In this document: in pieces, positions 16,642 through 24,620 of the stretch | Layout: every line of letters starts with the position of its first letter | Numbering within the stretch: position 1 is the stretch's first letter | Source: Silicimonas sp. | GTDB taxonomy: Bacteria > Pseudomonadota > Alphaproteobacteria > Rhodobacterales > Rhodobacteraceae | DNA: 39,720 bases | Direction of reading: 5' to 3' | NCBI GenBank assembly: GCA_022820365.1 | Contig: JAJEFO010000012.1 | Location: 1 to 39,720, forward strand | Translations under genes and position numbers: made by a program | Notes under the pieces: generated by a model | Database searches by the model: none | What the model was told of the DNA's origin: nothing | What the model saw: only the letters and a program-made list of their open reading frames with translations

Positions 16642-17373
16642 ATGGCCGTGTTTGTCTTGGTACATGGTGCATGGCATGGCGGGTGGTGCTGGGCCATGGT
16701 GGAAGACGCGCTTCGCGAAAGAGGGCATCGGACCCATGCGCCGACGCTTACCGGACTTGGCGACCGGAGCCACCTTCTGACGTCAGAGATCGACTCCGAT
16801 CTGCACGTGCTTGATGTCGTGAACGTTCTGCGATGGGCTGAATTGGAGGATGTCATTCTTGTCGGACACTCCTACGGCGGCCTGATCGTGACAGGTGTCG
16901 CAGGCCAGGTGCCGGAGCGCGTAAAAGCGCTTGTTTATCTTGATGCATTCGTGCCGGAGGAAAGTAGCGTTTCGCTCTTTGCACGAAACAATCCAGAGCG
17001 CATGACGCGGTTCCAGGCCGAAATCGACAGCGGTGCCGCAGGAATTCAGCCAGATCTGTTCGATGCCTGGGCCGAAGACGAAGAGGTCAAGGACTGGCTG
17101 AGATCAATGTGCACGCCGCAGCCGGCCAAGACATTTTCCAGCGGCGTGATCTTGACGGGGCGAGAAGTCGAGGTGGCACATCGCTACTACATCCTTTGCG
17201 AGCGGAACCATCCTTCCGTGTTCTGGAAGGAGCATGATCGGGTCAAGGGCCGGACGGGCTGGAAGAGCGACCGGATCGCGACCATGCATGACGCAATGGT
17301 CGAGAAGCCTGACGAGTTGGCGCGCCTTCTTGACAAGTTCGCACGAGGGTTGAGCGAAAACTCTCCGGCCTAG
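16642..17373 (+). CDS. Alpha/beta hydrolase (small esterase type)
   Basis: I start it at ATG 16642, 7 nt after GGAGG (16630-16634), which gives 243 residues beginning directly with the first beta strand MAVFVLVHGAWHGGWCW. The nucleophile elbow is GHSYGG (Ser77), the oxyanion region HGAWHGG (8-14), and a likely catalytic His216 lies in IATMHDAM near the C-terminus. This layout resembles plant-type methylesterases, pyrethroid hydrolases and EstC-like enzymes. The substrate cannot be read from the sequence. It stands alone, divergent from the peroxiredoxin. Confidence 0.9.
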   Translation: MAVFVLVHGAWHGGWCWAMVEDALRERGHRTHAPTLTGLGDRSHLLTSEIDSDLHVLDVVNVLRWAELEDVILVGHSYGGLIVTGVAGQVPERVKALVYLDAFVPEESSVSLFARNNPERMTRFQAEIDSGAAGIQPDLFDAWAEDEEVKDWLRSMCTPQPAKTFSSGVILTGREVEVAHRYYILCERNHPSVFWKEHDRVKGRTGWKSDRIATMHDAMVEKPDELARLLDKFARGLSENSPA

Positions 17374-17542
17374 TCTCGGAGTCGAGCGCGTGCGAGACAA
17401 CCCGGCACCGGGGCGGAATGTTGGCCATGCCCTGCCATCCGATGACGCATTTTTCGACGACGACGCAATCGTCGCCGTCGCGGCCGTAGTAGTTGCGTGT
17501 CGCAGCGGCATTGCTTGCCACCGTATTGCCCTCGCACAACAT
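17243..17542 (-). CDS. Candidate small Cys-containing ORF or gene remnant
   Basis: The first part of this minus-strand frame (17542 down to about 17374) reads MLCEGNTVASNAAATRNYYGRDGDDCVVVEKCVIGWQGMANIPPRCRVVSH (shown in part for description: LCEGNTV, RNYYGRDGDDC, CVIGWQG, PPRCRVV are the notable blocks). By my count about 80% of its third codon positions are G/C against about half of first and second positions, the pattern of real genes here. Four Cys suggest an exported disulphide protein. Protein-like sequence continues upstream without a start (…WHRLAANGLPAES…) to a stop near 17620, and the tail beyond 17374 lies antisense to the alpha/beta hydrolase and looks random. So it may be a 3' remnant of a longer gene. 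I do not recognise a family. Confidence 0.3.
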   Translation of the reverse strand: MLCEGNTVASNAAATRNYYGRDGDDCVVVEKCVIGWQGMANIPPRCRVVSHALDSETRPESFRSTLVRTCQEGAPTRQASRPLRHAWSRSGRSSSPSGP

Positions 17543-17714
17543 TGCCCCGACTGATTCCGCAGGCAGGCCATTGGCGGCTAGGCGGTGCCATTCGCTCGCC
17601 TTTGCCGCCTTGCCGCCTCACCTAAACTCGCGAAATCCGCGGTCGCGCATGGCATGGAACAACAGCGTTGGCGGTTCGTGCGCGGCTTGGCAGCGCGCAA
17701 AGACGTGCTACTGG

Positions 17715-17743
17715 TTGACGAAGTCGCGCTCGGTAGCTACTTT
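17715..17743 (+). promoter_or_regulatory. Promoter of the Phd/VapC pair, apparently leaderless
   Basis: A -35-like TTGACG (17715-17720) and a -10-like TACTTT (17738-17743) are separated by 17 bp. The expected transcription start falls at or next to the A of the antitoxin ATG (17750). No ribosome binding site is visible, so the message may be leaderless. Confidence 0.5.
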
Positions 17744-17753
17744 TCATGCATGA
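17733..17753. promoter_or_regulatory. Twin palindromes over the -10 box and antitoxin start codon
   Basis: GTAGCTAC (17733-17740) and TCATGCATGA (17744-17753) are perfect palindromes side by side. The first overlaps the -10 box and the second the start codon, the place where an antitoxin-toxin complex would bind to repress its own operon. Confidence 0.4.
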
Positions 17754-18043
17754 GATCAGTCGGCATCAAAGTCCTGAACAGCAAGTTGAGCGAATACGTC
17801 CGGCTCGCGGCGTCCGGCGAGACGGTTTTGGTGACCGATCGTGACCTTGTGGTGGCGGAATTGGGCCCGCTCAGGGAGACCCGAAGTTCGGTCCTCGCCG
17901 ATGCGTTCTTAGCCGAGGCAGTTCGGTCTGGCGTGCTTGCGCCGCCGACGCTAGCGGGCTCGGGACCGCCGCCTAGGCCCGCTCCGGTCGCCTGTTTGGA
18001 CGAGATCATGGCTGAACTCGACGAGAGCAGGCGTGACCGGTGA
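17750..18043 (+). CDS. Phd/YefM-type antitoxin
   Basis: The 97-residue protein starts MRSVGIKVLNSKLSEYVRLAASGETVLVTDRDLVVAELGPL, the Phd/YefM DNA-binding fold of antitoxins. The C-terminal half (PPPRPAPVACLDEIMAELDESRRDR) would be the flexible toxin-neutralising tail. The ATG at 17750 is chosen because homology begins exactly there and a promoter with palindromes sits immediately upstream. The stop overlaps the toxin start (GTGA). It should repress its own operon and block the VapC RNase. Confidence 0.88.
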   Translation: MRSVGIKVLNSKLSEYVRLAASGETVLVTDRDLVVAELGPLRETRSSVLADAFLAEAVRSGVLAPPTLAGSGPPPRPAPVACLDEIMAELDESRRDR

Positions 18044-18441
18044 CATATCTTGACACCTCCGTCGCACTGGCTTGGCTGCTGTCTGAGGATCGGCAACCGC
18101 CGGTTTCCCTTTGGGACGGGACCTTGGTGTCGAGCCGACTCATCGAATATGAGATTTGGACGCCGCTGCACATACGTGGTCTTGCAGATTCGCATGGCGA
18201 GACGGCGCGCCAGATCGTCGGACGTGTCGCACTGCTGGAGTTGACTTCGCTGGTTTTGGCTCGGGCGCTGGATGCCTTTCCGGGCCCGAGCCAGTTGCGG
18301 ACTCTCGACGCCTTGCATCTGGCATCGTGCGCATATTTGGCTGATCAGGGTCAGAGTGTGGAACTCGCGAGCTATGACCGACGCATGAACGATGTCGCGC
18401 AAGCGATGAATATCCCGCTTGCCAATCTGGAAGGGCCATGA
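18040..18441 (+). CDS. VapC-type PIN-domain toxin
   Basis: The 133-residue PIN protein starts at a GTG that overlaps the antitoxin stop. Acidic active-site residues appear in order: YLDTSVALAWLL (Asp5 with a GTG-encoded Met1), SRLIEYEIW (Glu), LRTLDALHLAS (Asp) and ELASYDRRM (Asp). VapC toxins are Mg-dependent RNases that cut tRNA or rRNA and stop growth when the antitoxin is lost. Length and spacing are typical for a working pair. Confidence 0.92.
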   Translation: MTYLDTSVALAWLLSEDRQPPVSLWDGTLVSSRLIEYEIWTPLHIRGLADSHGETARQIVGRVALLELTSLVLARALDAFPGPSQLRTLDALHLASCAYLADQGQSVELASYDRRMNDVAQAMNIPLANLEGP

Positions 18442-18957
18442 ATCGGGATCAGCGAATTTCCTTGATCATGCGCCAAGTGCCGCCTGCACCCTAGCGTCAC
18501 TAAGCTACTCAACTACATGATTCCGCGCAGGAATTCCCTTGCCTATCTCGAATCAAAATCTACACCCGGGTACGTTGTGTTGCGGCGGGCACGCTCTGTA
18601 GCGTGTACAGAGAATTCGTAATCGATCGAACGAGCTTCGGGGAACTTCGATCATGGCAACGCGATACAGCAACGCCATCAACATTCGCAGGTAATGCGAA
18701 TGTGGGATTTGGGTCAGGTTCCCGGACGTTGAGGAGGCCTTCATGGACAACGGCACATTCGCCGCAGCGATCAAGGACGCCGTAGGGTGTCTGGACGAGG
18801 CGCGGGTGAAGTCTGAAAGCGCTGGGCGACCACGGTTGAAGCGGTCGTCTGATCATCGAGCGACGCTGGCGGTTGTCTGTACCCCTGTGTAGCATTCATT
18901 CCAGCATCCGATCATCGACACTGCGGCGCCGTGCGTCATCATGCTGGGAGAATGCAG
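18442..18957. other. 516-bp stretch without a confident gene
   Basis: Three things are visible. An inverted repeat CTCTGTA-N5-TACAGAG (18594-18612) overlaps a competing hairpin CACGCT-ctgt-AGCGTG (18590-18605). A 49-residue frame (18743-18892, MDNGTFAAAIKDAVGCLDEARVKS...) follows a good ribosome site GAGGAGG (18731-18737) but matches nothing I know. The promoter of the dioxygenase gene must lie toward the right end. Nothing else is recognisable. Confidence 0.45.
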
Positions 18958-19914
18958 ATGAACCCTACCAACGATGTTGCCCACTTAGGCCACGTGGAAC
19001 TCTACACCGACAGGTTCGACGAAAGCCTCGATTTCTTTGTTCGCGTCTACGGGCTTACGGAGAGTGGTCGCGACGAGGACAGCGTTTATCTCCGAGCCTT
19101 TGACGATTATGAGTTCCACACGCTCAAGCTGACGCGGCACCACACGACGGGCGTTGGCCATGTCGCCTATCGCGTGTCGTCGCCGGAGGCTCTCGATCGG
19201 CGCGTGGCAGCGATCAACGCATCGGGATGCCAGGTTTCCGGCTGGACCGACGGTGACCTTGGTCATGGCCCGGCATTTCGATTCGAGGATCCCTTTGGGC
19301 ACGTGTTCGAGATCTATTGGGAGACTCGGAAGTTCGAGGCGCCCGAAGGCGAACGCCCGGCGCTGAAAAACATTGCCCAGCGATATCATGGGCAGGGATG
19401 CTGCCCGAGACGCTTGGATCACGTGAACCTTCTCGCCGAAGACGTCACCGCGTTTCGGGACTTCATGATTGCGACTCTAGGGTCACGCGTCACCGAGCAG
19501 ATTCTTCTCGACAACGGCCGGCTTGGTGGCTGTTGGTTCACCGTGAACAACAAGACATACGATATTGCCTGCACAGAGGAGCATGGTGGCGGGAACGGGC
19601 GATTCCATCACCTGACCTATGCTTGCGACCAACGGGAGGATGTCCTGCGTGCGGCGGACATATTCCTCGAGAACGGCGTCCATATCGAGACGGGGCCGCA
19701 CAAGCACGCCATTCAAGGCACGTTTTTCCTTTACGTCTGGGAGCCCGCCGGCAATCGCGTTGAACTGGCGAATTCAGGTGCGCGCCTGATCCTGCAGCCG
19801 GACTGGGAACCTGTCACCTGGACGGAGTCCGAGCGCAGGAAAGGCCAGGCCTGGGGTCTGAAGACTATCGAGACCTTTCATACCCACGGAACTCCCCCTG
19901 TTTCGAAAGAGTAG
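18958..19914 (+). CDS. Extradiol ring-cleavage dioxygenase (catechol 2,3-dioxygenase type, VOC fold)
   Basis: The 318-residue protein starts at ATG 18958, 6-7 nt after GGGAG; the ATG at 18952 is too close to that site. It has two vicinal-oxygen-chelate domains of about 130 residues each, and only the C-terminal one is catalytic. Iron ligands fit His154 (RLDHVNLL), His217 or His218 (RFHHLTYA) and Glu269 (NRVELANSG), spaced as in type I extradiol enzymes (about 153/214/265). These Fe(II) enzymes open catechol-like rings next to the hydroxyls using O2. No other ring-degradation gene is visible nearby, so the substrate is unknown. It converges on the seven-gene operon. Confidence 0.9.
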   Translation: MNPTNDVAHLGHVELYTDRFDESLDFFVRVYGLTESGRDEDSVYLRAFDDYEFHTLKLTRHHTTGVGHVAYRVSSPEALDRRVAAINASGCQVSGWTDGDLGHGPAFRFEDPFGHVFEIYWETRKFEAPEGERPALKNIAQRYHGQGCCPRRLDHVNLLAEDVTAFRDFMIATLGSRVTEQILLDNGRLGGCWFTVNNKTYDIACTEEHGGGNGRFHHLTYACDQREDVLRAADIFLENGVHIETGPHKHAIQGTFFLYVWEPAGNRVELANSGARLILQPDWEPVTWTESERRKGQAWGLKTIETFHTHGTPPVSKE

Positions 19915-19997
19915 GATTCCACGTCATTCAAGTGCATGCGTGGGAAGTGGCCCAGGCGCACCGGTCCGGATCCGTGTCTGCCGATCCGGGCAGGGGT

Positions 19998-20738
19998 TCA
20001 GATGCAGCGCCCGCCGTCAACTTCAAGACAGACCCCGGTCACCATGCTGGCCTCGTCGGAGCAAAGATAGCAGGCCGCGTTGCCAATGTCCTCAGGCGTC
20101 GAGAACCTGCCCAAGGGTATCGTCGCGAGGAATTTGGCCCGCATTTCCGGCGTGTCCTCTCCGAGAAAGCTCTTCAGGAGCGGCGTTTCGCCCGCCACGG
20201 GATTCAGCGCGTTCACGCGGATGCCGACGGGAGCCAGTTCGACCGCCATCGTCTTGGTTGCCGTGTTCATCCAGCCCTTGGACGCATTGTACCAGTTGAG
20301 CCGAGGCCTCGGGCTTACGCCGGCCGTCGACGCCACGTTGAGGATTGCGCCGGAACCTTGTTCCTTGAACGCGGGCACAACATGCCGGGCCGTCAGGTAG
20401 ACCGACTTGCAGTTGACGGCGAACACGCGGTCGAAATCCGTTTCGCTGACCTCGTCCAGTGGTGCGGGCAGGTGCGTCACCCCGGCATTGTTGACGAGGA
20501 TGTCGATCTTCCCGAATGCCGAGCGCGCAGAGGCTACCATTGCGGCAACGTCACCGTCGCTTGCAACGTCGGTCTCGATTGCCTCGCAGCCAAGCTCCCG
20601 CGCTTTCGCGTCGGCGGCATTGCCGTTCACGTCTGCGATCATCACTCGTGCGCCTTCCGCACGGAATTTGCTGGCGATGCCGGCTCCGAATCCGGATGCG
20701 CCTCCGGTCACGATGGCAGCCTTCCCTTTCAACCGCAT
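19998..20738 (-). CDS. Short-chain dehydrogenase/reductase
   Basis: The 246-residue classical SDR shows the NAD(P) motif TGGASGFG (11-18), NNAG (83-86), and catalytic Ser137, Tyr150 and Lys154 (YNASK). The acidic residue at the end of beta strand 2 (MIADVNG) suggests NAD rather than NADP. It resembles 3-oxoacyl-ACP reductase-like and glucose 1-dehydrogenase-like SDRs, which oxidise secondary alcohols or reduce ketones. It is the last gene of the minus-strand operon, 9 bp after the aldehyde dehydrogenase, with GGAGA as ribosome site. A joint alcohol-aldehyde-acid oxidation is likely, with unknown substrate. Confidence 0.92.
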   Translation of the reverse strand: MRLKGKAAIVTGGASGFGAGIASKFRAEGARVMIADVNGNAADAKARELGCEAIETDVASDGDVAAMVASARSAFGKIDILVNNAGVTHLPAPLDEVSETDFDRVFAVNCKSVYLTARHVVPAFKEQGSGAILNVASTAGVSPRPRLNWYNASKGWMNTATKTMAVELAPVGIRVNALNPVAGETPLLKSFLGEDTPEMRAKFLATIPLGRFSTPEDIGNAACYLCSDEASMVTGVCLEVDGGRCI

Positions 20739-20747
20739 TTGGGTCTC

Positions 20748-22202
20748 CTATCCATGCAGCGCTGCAACGGTTTTCAGAACGGTGAAGCCGTACATAGCCT
20801 CGAATCCCTTTTCCCGTCCATGTCCCGACAGGCCGCGCCCTCCGAACGGGAGTTCCACGCCGCCGCCCGCGCCATAGTTGTTGAGGAAGACCTGACCGGC
20901 ACGGAGCTTTCTGGCCATGCGCATCTGGCGTGCGCCGTCCCGCGTCCAGCACGACGCGACAAGTCCGTATTTCGTGCCGTTCGCAATGGCCGTTGCGTGA
21001 TCTTCGTCATCAAACGGAATGACCACTTGCACGGGACCGAAGATCTCGTCCTGCGCGAGAACGTGCCCGGGTTCGACTCCCGCAAATAGCGTAGGGGCGA
21101 CATAGGCGCCGCCTTCAGGTGCCTCCTCGACTATCTCGCCCTGCGCCACGATCTGTGATGCAGAGCCTTCGGCAAGGAACCCTTCAACGACTGACTTCTG
21201 GGCGTCCGAAACCAGCGGTCCGACATCCAGGTCGGAGAGCGCGGGGCCTGTGCGCAGCGCAGTGTAGCGCTCCGTCATCAGGGCCACGATTTCGTCATGG
21301 CGAGATCGCTCAACCAGGATGCGGGAAGATGCGGAACAGGTCTGGCCCGCGTTCTGAATTCCTGCATTCACGAGAAACGGAAGGGCGGCCTCAATGTCCG
21401 CATCCGCAAAGACGACCTGCGGAGACTTGCCGCCCAGTTCGAGCGTGACGGGCACGACATGCGCCGCTGCGGCCGCCTGGATCATCTTGCCGACAGCAAC
21501 CGATCCGGTGAACGAGACGTGGTCAACGCCGGGATGCGCCGAAAGCGCCGATCCGGCCTCATTGCCAAGCCCCGGAACCACGTTGAGCGCGCCCGGTGGT
21601 AGCCCGGCACGGGACGCGAGTTCGGCGAAGGCAAGGGCCGTGAGGCAGGCGTCTTCGGAGGGCTTGAGAACACAGGCATTGCCCGTCGCAAGTGCGGCAC
21701 CCACTGAGCGGCCGATGATCTGCATCGGATAGTTCCAGGGGATGATGTGCCCCGTTACGCCATGCGGCTCGCGGAGCGTGTACACCGTGTAGCCGTCCAG
21801 ATACGGGATGGTCTCTCCGTGCAGCTTGTCGGCAGCACCTCCGTAGAACTCCATGTATCGGGCAAGCGCGACGGCGTCCGCGCGTGCCTGCGTGAGCGGC
21901 TTGCCGACATCCATGGCCTCCATCCTAGCCAAGGTGTCGACCTGGTTCAGCACCTCCTGCCCGATCCGACACAGGATGCGCCCCCGCTCTGCCGCCGTGG
22001 CCGCGCCCCATTCGCTCGCAAGCGATGCCTTGGCCGACGTGATGGCGTCGTCAACGTCACTTGCGTCGCAGCGGGCGATCTCGCAGAGCGGCTTGCCCAC
22101 GGAAGGATCGTTCAATGCGAGCGTCCTGCCTTCGCCTGCCGGCACCCAGCGGCCGTCTATGAAACGACAATTGGTTCGGGAGAGGAGAGTCTTGAATGTC
22201 AT
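20748..22202 (-). CDS. NAD(P)-dependent aldehyde dehydrogenase
   Basis: I start the gene at ATG 22202, which follows AAGGAGG at 6 nt; the longer open frame would run into the transporter gene. The 484-residue protein is of normal length. Motifs: PWNYP with Asn157, FTGSVAVGK, VTLELGGKS with catalytic Glu255, and NAGQTCSASSR with nucleophile Cys289. It oxidises an aldehyde to an acid; similarity pattern suggests the betaine-aldehyde or gamma-aminobutyraldehyde dehydrogenase branch, but this cannot be settled by eye. It lies 16 bp after the ABC ATPase and 9 bp before the SDR in one operon. Confidence 0.94.
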   Translation of the reverse strand: MTFKTLLSRTNCRFIDGRWVPAGEGRTLALNDPSVGKPLCEIARCDASDVDDAITSAKASLASEWGAATAAERGRILCRIGQEVLNQVDTLARMEAMDVGKPLTQARADAVALARYMEFYGGAADKLHGETIPYLDGYTVYTLREPHGVTGHIIPWNYPMQIIGRSVGAALATGNACVLKPSEDACLTALAFAELASRAGLPPGALNVVPGLGNEAGSALSAHPGVDHVSFTGSVAVGKMIQAAAAAHVVPVTLELGGKSPQVVFADADIEAALPFLVNAGIQNAGQTCSASSRILVERSRHDEIVALMTERYTALRTGPALSDLDVGPLVSDAQKSVVEGFLAEGSASQIVAQGEIVEEAPEGGAYVAPTLFAGVEPGHVLAQDEIFGPVQVVIPFDDEDHATAIANGTKYGLVASCWTRDGARQMRMARKLRAGQVFLNNYGAGGGVELPFGGRGLSGHGREKGFEAMYGFTVLKTVAALHG

Positions 22203-22218
22203 GTCTGTCCTCCTTGCG

Positions 22219-23775
22219 TCACACGGGCAGTTTCGGTGCGGAATCGAGCAGGCGACGGGTGTATGCGTCGCGCGGGGTTTCGAACACGTCGTCCGTGTTC
22301 CCCTGTTCAACGATCCGGCCTGCATGCATGACGAGAATCCGGTCGGCGATCGAGCGGACAACCGTCAGGTCGTGCGTGATGAACAGGTAGGTCAGGCCGT
22401 ACGTGACGGACAGGTCGACCAGGAGGTCGAGGATCTGAGCCCGGATCGATACGTCGAGCGCTGAAACGGCCTCGTCGAGAATGATGAGTTCCGGGCGAAT
22501 GATCAACGCGCGCGCGATGGCGATGCGCTGCCGCTGGCCGCCGGAAAACTCGTGTATATACTTGTACTTGTCTTCCGGTGCCAGTCCTACGGACGTCAGT
22601 GCCTCGTCAACTTCGTCCGACGTCGCCGAACGCTTGAGACGATGGAAGGGCTCGCTGACCAGCCGCGCAACCCTGTGGCGCGGGTTGAACGATCCAAACG
22701 GATCCTGGAACACGACCTGCATCTTCCGGCGAACGTCCGGTTCGGTGAACACGTCCCGGCCGTCAAGGGTGATCCGCCCTTCCTGTACAGGTTCAAGTCC
22801 CAGAATCGCACGGGTCAGCGTGGACTTTCCGCAGCCGCTTTCGCCCACAAGGCCAACGCATTCGCCACGGCGGATCTCGAAACGCACGTCGTCGACGGCG
22901 CGCATTGTCGGGTGCGCGCCCAGAAACGTGCGACGCGGCAGCAGGTAGTCGCGCGAGACATTCTCGACCTTCAGAATGGACTCCTCGATCCGCGATTCCG
23001 TGCGGTCGGGTTGATGGCCCGAAGCCTCGAAAAGCGCCTTGGTGTAAGGGTGCGTCATGTCACGGTGGAGCGTGCGGGCAGTCCTCCGTTCCACGACTTC
23101 ACCGTCTTTCATGATGAACACATCGTCGGCGAGGCCCGTCACGACCGCCAGATCGTGCGAGATCAGCATGAGGCCCATGCCGTCCTCGTCCACGAGACGT
23201 CGAAGAAGCGAGAGGATTTCGGCTTGGGTCGTGACGTCAAGCGCGGTCGTGGGTTCGTCTGCGATGAGGAGCTTCGGGCCGAGCGCTATCGCGATGGCGA
23301 TGACGACCCGCTGCCGCTGTCCCCCGGAAAGCTCGTGCGGAAAGCGGTCGAGCGGGAACCTGGATTGCGGCAGTTCGCACCGGGCGAGCGTCTCGGCGGC
23401 GCGGGACATTGCTTCAGTCTTGCTCGTGCCTTCGTGAATCAGGATGGTCTCGGCAACCTGGTGCCCGATCGTCTGGACCGGGTTCAATGCCGTCATCGGC
23501 TCCTGGAACACCATGCCGACGTCTGCGCCGCGCATTCGGCAAAGCTCGGATTCGCGCATCGAGAGGACATCGCGGCCCGCAATGGTGATCCGACCGCTGC
23601 AGTCCGAGCCTTCGGGCAGAAGCTGCATCGCCGAAAGCGCGGTGAGCGACTTGCCGGAGCCGCTCTCGCCGATCACGCCGCAAACTTCCCCTGGTGCAAT
23701 GTCGAGCGAGATTCCCTTCAGGATGGGCGTTCCGTGGATCGACAAGGCCAGGTTATGGATATCGAGAAGGGTCAC
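22219..23775 (-). CDS. Double ATPase of a peptide/nickel-type ABC importer (DppD-DppF fusion)
   Basis: The 518-residue protein carries two complete ABC ATPase domains. Domain 1 has GESGSGKS (36-43), LSGGQRQR (149-156) and ADEPTTALD (172-180). Domain 2 has GESGCGKS (311-318), FSGGQRQR (410-417) and LDEAVSALD. Both carry the oligopeptide-type extensions (HPYTKAL, and the C-terminal DAYTRRLL). Fused ATPases of this kind (GsiA and YejF type) power peptide, glutathione or microcin C uptake. It follows the permease by 2 bp and precedes the aldehyde dehydrogenase by 16 bp. Loss of Asp-Glu-Pro in domain 2 (ILDEAVSALD) is common in this family. Confidence 0.94.
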   Translation of the reverse strand: MTLLDIHNLALSIHGTPILKGISLDIAPGEVCGVIGESGSGKSLTALSAMQLLPEGSDCSGRITIAGRDVLSMRESELCRMRGADVGMVFQEPMTALNPVQTIGHQVAETILIHEGTSKTEAMSRAAETLARCELPQSRFPLDRFPHELSGGQRQRVVIAIAIALGPKLLIADEPTTALDVTTQAEILSLLRRLVDEDGMGLMLISHDLAVVTGLADDVFIMKDGEVVERRTARTLHRDMTHPYTKALFEASGHQPDRTESRIEESILKVENVSRDYLLPRRTFLGAHPTMRAVDDVRFEIRRGECVGLVGESGCGKSTLTRAILGLEPVQEGRITLDGRDVFTEPDVRRKMQVVFQDPFGSFNPRHRVARLVSEPFHRLKRSATSDEVDEALTSVGLAPEDKYKYIHEFSGGQRQRIAIARALIIRPELIILDEAVSALDVSIRAQILDLLVDLSVTYGLTYLFITHDLTVVRSIADRILVMHAGRIVEQGNTDDVFETPRDAYTRRLLDSAPKLPV

Positions 23776-23777
23776 GG

Positions 23778-24620
23778 CTAGGCGTTCCGGATCCGAGGAT
23801 CGAGGAGGTCGCGCAGGCCGTCGCCCGCAAGATTGAGGCCGAGCACCGTCAGGAGTATGGCGAAACCGGGAAACATCGCCATGTGCGGCGCGATCGCGAT
23901 CAGCGTCTGGCTGTCCGCAAGCATTCGGCCCCAGGAGGGCGTGGGGGGCTGCACTCCCAGGCCCACGTAGCTCAGCGCCGCTTCGGCGAGAATCCCGAGC
24001 GAAAACTGGATCGTGCCCTGAACGATCAGGAGATTGGTCACGTTGGGCAGGATGTGCTCGACCGAAATCCGCACCGGACCCTTGCCGGAAACCCGCGCAG
24101 ACAGGATGTAGTCGCGGGTCCAGAGCGGAAGCGCCGCACCGCGCGTCAGGCGCGCGAACACCGGGATGTTGAAGATGCCGATCGCGATTATAGCGTTCAG
24201 CGCCGACGGCCCGAACACGGTCGTGATCATGATCGCGATGAGGAGGCTCGGGAACGCGAAGACCAGGTCGTTGCCGCGCATTATGGTTTCGTCAAGGAGG
24301 TGGCCCCGCCGTGCAGCCGCCGCCAGGCCGAGCGGCACGCCTATGCCCATGCCGATTCCAACCGCAACGATTGCGACTGCGATGGAGGTCTGCGCGCCGA
24401 CCATGATCATCGAGAGGATGTCCCGTCCGAAGTGGTCCGTTCCGAACCAGTGAATTGCCGAGGGCGCCTGGAGCCTTGTGGCGATGGTGAGCTCGGTGAC
24501 GTCGTAGGGAGTCCAGAACAGGGACAGCACTGCCCCGATCGCAAAGGCTGCAGCGAGCAGATGCCCCACGACGAGGTTGCGTGACCGCAAAGCCGCGCGA
24601 AGCAGGCCTTCCTCCGTCAT
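23778..24620 (-). CDS. Peptide-type ABC transporter permease (DppC-like)
   Basis: The 280-residue inner-membrane protein has the family-typical N-terminal motif HWFGTDHFGRDILSMIMVGAQTS (shown in parts: FGTDHFGRD) and about six membrane segments. The EAA loop lies around ARVSGKGPVRISVEHILPN, where the ATPase docks, and the C-terminal LGLNLAGDGLRDLLDPR is the usual ending. Its start overlaps the end of the DppB-like gene by 4 nt. The two permeases form the channel of the importer. Confidence 0.94.
   Translation of the reverse strand: MTEEGLLRAALRSRNLVVGHLLAAAFAIGAVLSLFWTPYDVTELTIATRLQAPSAIHWFGTDHFGRDILSMIMVGAQTSIAVAIVAVGIGMGIGVPLGLAAAARRGHLLDETIMRGNDLVFAFPSLLIAIMITTVFGPSALNAIIAIGIFNIPVFARLTRGAALPLWTRDYILSARVSGKGPVRISVEHILPNVTNLLIVQGTIQFSLGILAEAALSYVGLGVQPPTPSWGRMLADSQTLIAIAPHMAMFPGFAILLTVLGLNLAGDGLRDLLDPRIRNA

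Noticed and set aside
21069-21082. tRNA T-arm-like GGTTCGACTCCC
   Set aside because: It lies within the aldehyde dehydrogenase gene and no acceptor stem or anticodon arm can be built around it.
22552-23781. Long plus-strand frame opposite the double ATPase gene
   Set aside because: Antisense to two complete ABC domains; composition unlike a real protein.
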